NCBI RefSeq assembly: GCF_029167205.1
Contig: NZ_JARFPL010000012.1
Span: 1 to 64,000, forward strand
DNA length: 64,000 nucleotides
DNA from: Methanocrinis alkalitolerans
GTDB lineage: Archaea > Halobacteriota > Methanosarcinia > Methanotrichales > Methanotrichaceae
Direction of reading: 5' to 3'
In this document: in pieces, positions 8,627-15,420 of the stretch
How the letters are laid out: every line of letters begins with the position of its first letter
Position numbering within the stretch: the stretch's first letter is position 1
Position numbers and translations under genes: made by a program
Notes under the pieces: generated by a model
Seen by the model: the letters and a program-made list of their open reading frames with translations, nothing else
Told to the model about the DNA's origin: nothing
The model's database searches: none

Positions 8627-9043
8627 TTGATCGTGACCGAATACGTAGACTTTCAGACCAGAGGAGACGGAGAGATGACAGATCTAACCGGAAAGGTGGC
8701 CGCCGCCGTAGATAGGTCGGGGCTCTCCGCGGGTGCGGCCGTCGTCTTCGCCTCCGGCGCCACCGGAGCCATCACCACCATCGAGTACGAGCCGGGGCTC
8801 GTCGAGGATATGAAGGCCGCCCTGGAGAGGATCGCGCCCCAGGATATCGAGTACGCCCACAATCGGAGGTGGGGCGACGGGAACGGCCACTCTCACATCA
8901 GGGCCTCCATCATCGGTCCGAGCCTCGCCATCCCCTTCTCCGACGGCAAATTGATGCTGGGCACGTGGCAGCAGATAGTCTTCATAGACCTGGACACAAG
9001 CCCTCGCTACCGGAGGGTCGTCGTCCAGATCATAGGAGAATGA
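8627..9043 (+). CDS. YjbQ/UPF0047 family protein
   Basis: The TTG at 8627 follows GGAGGTG by 6 nt and gives a 138-residue protein, the usual size for the UPF0047/YjbQ family. The signature appears as HNRRWGDGNGHSHIRASIIG and LGTWQQIVFIDLDTSPRYRR, including the conserved histidines and tryptophan. Some members show weak thiamine-phosphate synthase activity, but the physiological role is unsettled. An upstream frame extending to 8489 has no ribosome site and no family similarity, so I exclude it. It converges on the Gate-domain gene. Confidence 0.88.
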   Translation: MIVTEYVDFQTRGDGEMTDLTGKVAAAVDRSGLSAGAAVVFASGATGAITTIEYEPGLVEDMKAALERIAPQDIEYAHNRRWGDGNGHSHIRASIIGPSLAIPFSDGKLMLGTWQQIVFIDLDTSPRYRRVVVQIIGE

Positions 9044-9052
9044 GACCGTCGA

Positions 9053-9991
9053 TCACCTGGCGAAGGCGAGGAGTACCAAGAGGATCAGAAACCTGACGAA
9101 GATGCTCATCCCCGAAGATAAGGCGACGATTCCGACCCCGAGGCGCGGTCCGAAGAGGCCGACGTAGCGGGGCAGGAGGCTTCTTGCGGCGAAGAGGGGG
9201 AGCATGAACATGCTTCCCAGCATCAGGACGATCATCGCCTGGACCTCTGAGATCCCGTTGCTCGCGATCATCGGTCCCAAGAGGGATATCCCGACGATGG
9301 GGCTTGCGACGTAGGTCGTCAGGGGGACGATGCTCTCCGGGGGTATCCCGAAGATCTCCGCCAGGGGGAGGACGCCGAAGGCATCGAAGGCTCCTCGATC
9401 CCTGAGGGCGAAGACGGCGGCGGTCATCGTGACGTAGAGGGCGGCGATCTTGAGAAAGAGCCTCCTCTCCCGGCGTATAGACCTCTTTGCCGCCTCCAGG
9501 AAGGAGACCCTCTCCTCTTGTATCCCCTCGGGGACGCTGCAGACCCTCTTTCCAAGGAAGAGCCTGCTCATGATCACCACCGCCGAGATCTTGAAGAGGG
9601 CGGTGACTATGAAGACGAGGGCGTAAAAACCACCCACCACAAGTCCGAGGGCGGGAATGACGATGGGTATCTGGTAGGTGAACAGCTCCCTCAAGTAGAC
9701 GGGGATGCTGTTCATGATGGCGCAGAGGACCACCTCCTTCTCTTCGAGCCGCCCCTCATCCCTGAACTTCGCCACCATCCCGTTGGCTGCCACCGCCGAC
9801 CCCAGGGAGACGACGAAGGCCGAGGCGCAGGCATCGGGGAGCCCCGTGAAGGAAAAGATGGGCCTGGTGATCCTGGAAAGCCCTCCCAACAGCCCCATCT
9901 CCGTCATGACCCCGGCTCCGAAGAGGCCTAGGCCTATCATCGCGAGGATGGGGGCTGCGAACTCGAGGGTCCTAAGGATGAGATCCATCAT
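9053..9991 (-). CDS. Nucleoside-recognition (Gate) domain membrane protein
   Basis: A 312-aa multispanning membrane protein with about eight hydrophobic segments. Its two similar halves resemble the Gate/nucleoside-recognition domain of SpmA/SpmB-like and nucleoside transporter proteins: PILAMIGLGLFGAGVMTEMG with VSLGSAVAANGMVAKF in the first half, and YVASPIVGISLLGPMIASNG in the second. A transport or channel role is likely. The substrate is not predictable, and no partner gene adjoins it. The start ATGATG at 9991 is followed closely by the first membrane segment. Confidence 0.75.
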   Translation of the reverse strand: MMDLILRTLEFAAPILAMIGLGLFGAGVMTEMGLLGGLSRITRPIFSFTGLPDACASAFVVSLGSAVAANGMVAKFRDEGRLEEKEVVLCAIMNSIPVYLRELFTYQIPIVIPALGLVVGGFYALVFIVTALFKISAVVIMSRLFLGKRVCSVPEGIQEERVSFLEAAKRSIRRERRLFLKIAALYVTMTAAVFALRDRGAFDAFGVLPLAEIFGIPPESIVPLTTYVASPIVGISLLGPMIASNGISEVQAMIVLMLGSMFMLPLFAARSLLPRYVGLFGPRLGVGIVALSSGMSIFVRFLILLVLLAFAR

Positions 9992-10121
9992 CAGATGATG
10001 TTTTAGCCTCCCGATAGATCAACCTATTCCAGAAGAGAGGGCCGAAAAGTCATCATCTCGTTGATGGCGGCATCCAAAGATGGTCCATCGAGGTTCCGGA
10101 GATCGAGGGCATCATTTTAGC

Positions 10122-10133
10122 AATATTTATATG
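10122..10133 (+). promoter_or_regulatory. TATA box of the first envelope-island gene
   Basis: AATATTTATATG is a strong archaeal TATA-like tract in otherwise G+C-rich sequence. It lies about 64-75 bp before the ATG at 10197 and implies a short 5' leader that includes GGGGTGA at 10184-10190. Confidence 0.5.
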
Positions 10134-10196
10134 TGATATAGGAGAAAGATAGAGCAAAAATGGGGAGTAACGAGTATTGATGCGGGGTGACTTATG

Positions 10197-10898
10197 ATGA
10201 GAAATCTTCCTTTCGGCAGGACAGCTCTCTTGGTTCTGGTTTTGGCCCTGGCGGCCACATCGGCCTCCGGGAACGGCGACCAATTTCATTACGGATCAAA
10301 GGTTATGGTTAACGATATGGACGAGTCGAGGGCTTTGAGCCCGTTTTATATGGGTCCTGAGTTCGCCTTCTGGGACGGCGGGATCGTAGGCGTATTCGAC
10401 CGCGAGGACGTCGTCTACATAAATATCGATCCCACCAGCGATGTCGTCGGCGAAAATGACATAAGGCTTACGCCGTTCGGCGACCTTCCTGCGGGATCGC
10501 AGGTGGCCAAGGCCGACAACGACATAGGCAAGCCCCTGACCAAGTTCGGGACCACCACCACCCCCAGGGCTGAGCTCAGGTTCCTCGATACGGGGGGGGA
10601 CCGGGCCTACAACCTGGATGATCCCATATACCTCAACGTCGTCCCCGGAGAGATCAACTCCAACGACGTCCGGATCACCAATTATAAGGGCTTTCCGGCA
10701 GGGAGCAGAGTCAACGACACCGACCCGGATAACGGCCTGAAGACCTCGACCCTCCCGGGGATGCTGAGCTTCTTCAACACCAACGGGAACATCAACAACG
10801 GAGGGTATGCCATCTATGATAGAGGTGACATAGTCTACATGGACACCCAGTTCCCCTTCTACGTGGTGACTATAAACGACGTCAGGATGTCCATCTGA
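10197..10898 (+). CDS. Secreted three-repeat envelope protein, paralogue 1
   Basis: A signal peptide (RTALLVLVLALAATSASG) is followed by about 210 residues that divide into three units of ~70. Each unit starts GS-x-V with a D-rich turn, has a central F/Y-x-D-T/G-G..YD/N-x-D-D-x-[VI]-Y block and ends NDIRLT or NDVRIT with a P-A-G link. The pattern WDGGIVGVFDREDVVYINID is the first example. I do not recognise the family. The regular acidic turns could bind Ca2+, but this is inference. Three paralogues follow downstream. The ATG at 10197 is preferred to 10194 because of its spacing from GGGGTGA. A hairpin follows the stop. Confidence 0.8.
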   Translation: MRNLPFGRTALLVLVLALAATSASGNGDQFHYGSKVMVNDMDESRALSPFYMGPEFAFWDGGIVGVFDREDVVYINIDPTSDVVGENDIRLTPFGDLPAGSQVAKADNDIGKPLTKFGTTTTPRAELRFLDTGGDRAYNLDDPIYLNVVPGEINSNDVRITNYKGFPAGSRVNDTDPDNGLKTSTLPGMLSFFNTNGNINNGGYAIYDRGDIVYMDTQFPFYVVTINDVRMSI

Positions 10899-10908
10899 GC
10901 TTTCTTTC

Positions 10909-10945
10909 ATCCCCTCGACCTCTCTTTATTTGAGGTAGAGGGGAT
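10909..10945 (+). terminator. Hairpin after paralogue 1
   Basis: The arms ATCCCCTCGACCTC and GAGGTAGAGGGGAT (10909-10922, 10932-10945) pair with one mismatch around a 9-nt A+T-rich loop, 10 bp after the stop codon. It is probably a 3'-end or mRNA-stabilising structure. No T-run follows immediately. Confidence 0.45.
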
Positions 10946-11096
10946 CGAAGACGCGTGATGGATCAGGTCCTTCTCAGGAATCCGAAGATTTGTATCCGCC
11001 CGACTTTCGGTTGAGGATTCGATCTGGCGTTTTTTCCTGGATGAAAATTGCCCATCAGAGTTTTGGTCCAACTTATCCTCCCGAATCCCAAAAAAG

Positions 11097-11137
11097 TACT
11101 TATAAGATTACGGTAGACTGTAATCCATTCCTATAAA
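11097..11137 (+). promoter_or_regulatory. TATA-like tracts upstream of paralogue 2
   Basis: ACTTATAAGA at about 11097-11106 and CCTATAAATA at about 11129-11138 both resemble TATA boxes. The first, about 50 bp before the TTG start at 11155, fits a transcript with a short leader carrying the GGGGGG ribosome site. The second is too close to the start unless the transcript begins inside the gene. Confidence 0.4.
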
Positions 11138-11154
11138 TATGAAGGGGGGTTAAT

Positions 11155-11901
11155 TTGAAGGGAATAACGAAAGTTTGTATCATGGCCGGACTTCTTTTTG
11201 TCCTGAGCTTAAACGGGGCTGTCGGACAGTTCGGGTCAAAGGTGATGGCTGGAGACGCCGACATAGGGCGTTTTCTCGAGGACTTCCCGCAACCGCTGAA
11301 TCCAACTCTCGGCTACTGGGACACCGGTGCTAATCCTGGGATCTATGATGACGGCGACACCATCTATCTGGACATGTTGGGAAATAACATCATCGACTCC
11401 AACGACATAAGGCTCACCGATTACGCCGGATATCGGGCCGGCACCAAAGTGACGTCCATGGACAACGACATAAACAAGCCCCTGTCCCCGCTGCCGGGCC
11501 AGGCGGCTGGCATCTATTACGCAGACCTTTACGGCAGCCAGGGTTACGACTTCCGGGATCCGGTATACGTGCTGGCGATGACGCCAGCGGCCATCGGTGC
11601 TCGTACCGCCACAAAGGATGTACGGCTGGGACCGGTCTTAGGCCTCTCTCCGGGGACTAAGGTCCTCGACTACCATCCTGACAGAGACGGACCTGCGATC
11701 CCCATGATCGTCCCAATCTCCGCAGGAGGGCCGGTGGCAACCCTGAGGTTCTACAACGCCAACGGAAACGTCAATGGTATTGGGGATCCCATCTACGACT
11801 ACAGCGACGACGTCTACATAGACATATCTCTGCCCAGCGTAGCCATGGGAGGTTATCCCTTCGGTTTTGTGGTTCCGAACAACATCCGACTTACCGGTTG
11901 A
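11155..11901 (+). CDS. Secreted three-repeat envelope protein, paralogue 2
   Basis: A 248-aa protein starting at TTG 11155 behind a GGGGGGT ribosome site. The signal peptide ends near NGAVGQ and the mature protein starts FGSKV. It has the same three ~70-residue units as its neighbours: first ~25-95 with YWDTGANPGIYDDGDTIYLD and SNDIRLTDY, second ~96-165, third ~166-248 with FYNANGNVNGIGDPIYDYSD and NNIRLTG. The block FYNANGN is shared with paralogues 3 and 4, so their third units are the closest relatives. It has no C-terminal membrane anchor. It is only 36 bp from the next gene, suggesting co-transcription. Function unknown; a surface or sheath component is inference. Confidence 0.78.
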   Translation: MKGITKVCIMAGLLFVLSLNGAVGQFGSKVMAGDADIGRFLEDFPQPLNPTLGYWDTGANPGIYDDGDTIYLDMLGNNIIDSNDIRLTDYAGYRAGTKVTSMDNDINKPLSPLPGQAAGIYYADLYGSQGYDFRDPVYVLAMTPAAIGARTATKDVRLGPVLGLSPGTKVLDYHPDRDGPAIPMIVPISAGGPVATLRFYNANGNVNGIGDPIYDYSDDVYIDISLPSVAMGGYPFGFVVPNNIRLTG

Positions 11902-11937
11902 TGAGCTGATGAGAGTCTTGGAATATCTGGAGGTTAC

Positions 11938-12735
11938 ATGAAGAGATCGATGAGGGCCTCTGCTCTTATGGTCCTGATCCTCATGCTCTGTATCGGTGGA
12001 GTCAGTGGCCAGTTTGGCTACAGGGTAACAAACTCAAGTCCGGAGAACGGGATGATCGTCGAGGACTTTGCATCTGCCGGTGATTTGAAGCAGACTCCTG
12101 TCCAGATAGGGTACTCGGAAGGAGGGTCTAACGCAGATCTGCTGGATATGGATGACGTCGTATATCTCCACATCGGAGAGGTGACCTTAACAGGATCTAA
12201 GGTTAAGGTCAACGATATAAGGCTGACAGACTCCCTCTTTGGTCCTCCGGGGTCAAAGGTTGATGGGGGAGACGGCGATCATGATATGGATCTAAAGAGG
12301 TTTCCTCCCGGTTTGCCGCGAATGGTCTATTTAGATTCCGGCAGCATCATGGGGCAGTACGATCTTGACGATCCAGTTTATATCAAGATCGTACCTCCCC
12401 TGGATAAAATCGGTATAGGAGATATCAGGTTGGACTCCCTTGAAGGCCCGCCGGGCTCGAGGGTATCGAACTTAGATGGCGATAAAGGTGCCACCTGTTC
12501 CGTCCTTCACCCCGGTCCCAGCTTCAACCTCTGGCTTCCCGGGGCTGGAGGTGTGGTGAGGTTCATCAACGCCAACGGAAACCTCTATACCAACCCCATC
12601 GGCATGATCAGCAGCTGGCCCAGCCCGCCGATCTATGACTGGCCTGATGTCGTCTACTTCGACGTATCCAGCCCCGCGGCATACCCACGGAATTTTGGGT
12701 ATCTGACGCCCAACGCCATACGAATGAGCCTTTAG
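11938..12735 (+). CDS. Secreted three-repeat envelope protein, paralogue 3
   Basis: A 265-aa protein; the ATG at 11938 follows GGAGGT closely. A signal peptide (SALMVLILMLCIGGVSGQ) precedes three ~75-residue repeats. These include DMDDVVYLHIGEVTL..KVNDIRLTDS in the first, YLDSGSIMGQYDLDDPVYIK in the second, and FINANGNLYTNPIG with WPDVVYFDVSSP in the third. It is closest to paralogue 4: both have mature N-termini containing IVEDF and both use PPGSKV/PGSRV links. No transmembrane anchor or LPXTG-like motif follows. Same inferred role as its neighbours. Confidence 0.78.
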   Translation: MKRSMRASALMVLILMLCIGGVSGQFGYRVTNSSPENGMIVEDFASAGDLKQTPVQIGYSEGGSNADLLDMDDVVYLHIGEVTLTGSKVKVNDIRLTDSLFGPPGSKVDGGDGDHDMDLKRFPPGLPRMVYLDSGSIMGQYDLDDPVYIKIVPPLDKIGIGDIRLDSLEGPPGSRVSNLDGDKGATCSVLHPGPSFNLWLPGAGGVVRFINANGNLYTNPIGMISSWPSPPIYDWPDVVYFDVSSPAAYPRNFGYLTPNAIRMSL

Positions 12736-12828
12736 AGCGCCCTCCGACGCTCTCTCTTTTTATCAGGTAAAGCGACATCATGCCAGCTAATATTCTTGCC
12801 GGGTCACCTTTTGCTCCGAAATAAAAAG

Positions 12829-12838
12829 CTATATTTAT
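12829..12838 (+). promoter_or_regulatory. TATA-like box upstream of paralogue 4
   Basis: GCTATATTTA (starting ATAAAAAGCTATATTTATG) lies about 130 bp before the start at 12970. It implies a leader of roughly 100 nt, longer than others in the window, or a second promoter closer in. The 234-bp spacer after 12735 otherwise shows no gene. Confidence 0.4.
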
Positions 12839-12969
12839 GATTAAGTCAGTAATTTAAGGCTGAATGAGATCGCCGACGAACTCCGACGCCGCCTCCCTTA
12901 TCCTTATGGGTTTATGGTTGAGGTCATCGATCTCTCTGGTTTGTATGGGTGGAACGGAGGATATCTGAC

Positions 12970-14070
12970 TTGAGAAAGATGGCTGGGGATCGGTATGCTA
13001 TGGTCTGTGCAATTCTCATCTCTCTCCTGCTTATGAACCAGGCGTCAGGTCAGTTGGAGTTTGGTTCGATATCTTATCCTGCGAACCCTGGCGAAGTTCT
13101 GATAGTAGAGGACTTCTCCTCCGCCCCCGGCCTCGTCCAGCGACCTGTGACGATAATGTACCTCGATATCGGGATAGCGCCGGGGTTTTACGACCAAAAA
13201 GACCCTATATACCTTCACGTCGGCCCTGGACCCGTCGGCCTCGCAGATATAAGGCTCACACCATCGCCCTTCGGACCCGGAGGGTCGAGGGTGGTTCCGG
13301 GAGATAAAGACCTGGGCCTGGAGCTTATGTCTTTCGATCCGCCCTATTCCAGGCTCGTATATGCAGATATCGGGGGGAAGATGGGTCAGTACGATCCGAT
13401 GGACTCGGTCTACGTCAAGGCCGTCCCGCCGATCTCAGAGCTGGCCGTCGGCGACGTAAGGGTCACCTGGGCGGGGAGCCTTCCTCCAGGGACGAAGGTC
13501 AAAAGCTCTGATCCGGATCGCGGGTCTGCGGTCATCCTCCTCCATCCCGGCCCCGACTTCGCCTTCTGGTCGCCTCTCGCCCGGGGCCAGGCCAGGTTCT
13601 ACAACGCCAACGGGAACGTCTTCGGCGATCCGATCAGCCTTCCCATCTACGATGCTTCCGACAGGGTCTACTTCGACATGTCGGTCCCCTCGGATCCGCC
13701 GAGGCTTTTTGGGTATGTGATGGTCAATGAGCCAAGGTTTTCTGGAGCTATTGGAGATTTCGTCTGGTGGGACCGGGACGAGGACGGGATTCAGGATGCT
13801 ATTGAGATTGAACCCGGAATTCCTGGAGTGATGGTGAAGCTTTATTATGAATATGAAGGCGACTGCTGGGAACTTGGGACCAATTGGACGGATAATTCTG
13901 GCTACTACAGATTCGATAGGTTGCCCAGCGGGAAATACATAGCGAAAGTGGATATGAATACCCTGCCTGGAAAAGGATGGAAGCCTACCAAATACAGAGC
14001 AGGGGACGACAGGCCGCTGGATAGCAACGGGGATCCGGCTTTCCAACCCGGATGCTTGGGACATGCCTGA
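12970..14070 (+). CDS. Three-repeat envelope protein with C-terminal, incomplete SdrD_B domain (paralogue 4)
   Basis: TTG 12970 follows CGGAGG by 9 nt and gives 366 aa; GTG 12949 is an alternative. After a signal peptide come the three ~75-residue repeats shared with the preceding genes. From about residue 259 an SdrD_B/Cna-B-like beta domain follows: IGDFVWWDRDEDGIQD, then PGIPGVMVKLYY, GYYRFDRLPSGKYIAKVD, and LDSNGD. The domain stops there: the final strand usually ending -NDTIDFGF is absent, and the protein ends FQPGCLGHA. That missing segment occurs at the mature N-terminus of the next gene product. No anchor is present. The alternative reading frame also ends shortly after, so a simple frameshift does not restore the strand. 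Confidence 0.8.
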   Translation: MRKMAGDRYAMVCAILISLLLMNQASGQLEFGSISYPANPGEVLIVEDFSSAPGLVQRPVTIMYLDIGIAPGFYDQKDPIYLHVGPGPVGLADIRLTPSPFGPGGSRVVPGDKDLGLELMSFDPPYSRLVYADIGGKMGQYDPMDSVYVKAVPPISELAVGDVRVTWAGSLPPGTKVKSSDPDRGSAVILLHPGPDFAFWSPLARGQARFYNANGNVFGDPISLPIYDASDRVYFDMSVPSDPPRLFGYVMVNEPRFSGAIGDFVWWDRDEDGIQDAIEIEPGIPGVMVKLYYEYEGDCWELGTNWTDNSGYYRFDRLPSGKYIAKVDMNTLPGKGWKPTKYRAGDDRPLDSNGDPAFQPGCLGHA

Positions 14071-14171
14071 TCCCGGCCGAGAAAGAAGATGAGGACGAAA
14101 CGATTATCAATCAGAAGAATTAAACACCTACAAAGATCTAGTATTGATCTTCATGGATGAGGGAGATGGAG

Positions 14172-14678
14172 ATGAGGCACGTTTATTTCTTTATGTTTAT
14201 GGTGTTGCTCTGCCTCGGTGCAGGGACGGCGTCTGCTCAGCCGGATGAATCCCGGGATAGCAATAATTATATTTACTCTGATGAGATCAATCTCGGCACA
14301 AATGAATATAATGATACGATAGATTTCGGATTTATTATCCCTGGTGTTTCCTCCATAGGTGATCTGTTCTGGTTGGACTTAAACAGAAACGGCATTCAGG
14401 ACGATTTTGACTCCAGCGGCAGACTGCTGGGGATCAAAGAAGTTCGTATCCTCCTTTATTATAAGCTTGGAGATGATTACGTCAAATTAGGTGAACAGCT
14501 CACCGGAGAGGACGGTTCATATAGATTCGACGGCCTCCCTTCCGGAACATATAAAGTATATGTCGACAGAAGCACTCTCCCCGATGACAGCTACCAGCCC
14601 ACGATACCATATGCTCCCGGAAGCACCATAGAGAACGATAGCAATGGGATAGGTATAACGGATACACTTCCAGCGTGA
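14172..14678 (+). CDS. Secreted SdrD_B-domain protein with permuted strands
   Basis: The ATG at 14172 follows GAGGGAG by 6 nt; 14157 is an in-frame alternative. A signal peptide (FFMFMVLLCLGAGTASA) is followed by DSNNYIYSDEINLG and NEYNDTIDFGF. These match the last strands of an SdrD_B domain rather than its beginning. A new SdrD_B domain then starts (IGDLFWLDLNRNGIQDDFD), runs through GSYRFDGLPSGTYKVYVD and stops at NDSNGIGITDTLPA, again lacking its last strand. The protein could be an intramolecular circular permutation, or could exchange strands with its neighbours. It is about 168 aa with no anchor. Family identification is firm; the strand-exchange idea is inference. Confidence 0.8.
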   Translation: MRHVYFFMFMVLLCLGAGTASAQPDESRDSNNYIYSDEINLGTNEYNDTIDFGFIIPGVSSIGDLFWLDLNRNGIQDDFDSSGRLLGIKEVRILLYYKLGDDYVKLGEQLTGEDGSYRFDGLPSGTYKVYVDRSTLPDDSYQPTIPYAPGSTIENDSNGIGITDTLPA

Positions 14679-14799
14679 TAGGCGCTCGCAGGTATGAGGA
14701 AACGAGAAAAAGAAGCTTGTGCGATATGGCGGGCTAGGCTGATTCTCAGCCCGCGTCCAAATCTTCGAGGGTCTACCATCAATTGGGGGGGGGATTCGA

Positions 14800-15402
14800 G
14801 TGAAACTTTATAGAAGCATATCGGTGGCGATGGCGGTTCTATTCCTCACCGCCACCTTTGCATATTCGGAGCCCTCAAAAATAGGCGGTTATGAGGAGGA
14901 TATTCATAAATTCATATCTACTGATGATGTGATCCTCGGAGATGATGAGCAGAATGATACCATAGACTTCGGATTCATGGCTAAAAAGGGCCTCATCGGC
15001 GACTTCGTATGGAACGACTCCAATGAGAATGGGATTCAAGACGATGGTGAAGAAGGCCTTCCCGGGGTTAATGTATCACTTTACATGCTTCCTGATGGCG
15101 AAAAAGAAGTGTTCTACAACAGCACCTTCTCCGATTTAAACGGTAGTTATTCCTTCATAGTGCCGTTCGGCAGATATGTAGTGAAGACGGGAGAAGGGCA
15201 GAAATACGGGAACGGTTACATAAGGATTTTTGATCCCACTTTACCAGAGGATGTAAGGATCTTTCCGTGGGGTGAAATAGACAAGATTTATGCAGGCGGT
15301 GAAGAGAACGACAGCAATGATCATAAAGGATCTATTGTAGTCATGGACCATCATGATCCAGTAAATACGACGATCGATTTCGGTTATGTGAAATATTATT
15401 GA
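14800..15402 (+). CDS. Secreted SdrD_B-domain protein with extra N-terminal strand
   Basis: GTG 14800 lies just after a G9 ribosome-binding tract. The 200-aa product has a signal peptide, then STDDVILGDDEQNDTIDFGF, which is the terminal strand segment of an SdrD_B domain. One complete SdrD_B domain follows: IGDFVWNDSNENGIQDDGEE, LPGVNVSLYML, a GSYSF-like turn, and its own closing strand NTTIDFGYVKYY at the very C-terminus. It therefore carries one surplus strand, while the product of 12970 lacks one. It is the last SdrD_B gene before the VWA genes and ends 18 bp before the next start, so it is probably in the same transcript. Confidence 0.8.
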   Translation: MKLYRSISVAMAVLFLTATFAYSEPSKIGGYEEDIHKFISTDDVILGDDEQNDTIDFGFMAKKGLIGDFVWNDSNENGIQDDGEEGLPGVNVSLYMLPDGEKEVFYNSTFSDLNGSYSFIVPFGRYVVKTGEGQKYGNGYIRIFDPTLPEDVRIFPWGEIDKIYAGGEENDSNDHKGSIVVMDHHDPVNTTIDFGYVKYY

Positions 15403-15420
15403 TAATAAGGAGGCGATAAT

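Noticed and set aside
14041..14120. A frameshift at the end of the 12970 gene that would fuse it to the next gene
   Set aside because: The +1 frame ends after about 17 codons and does not encode the missing strand; the next gene has its own ribosome site and signal peptide.
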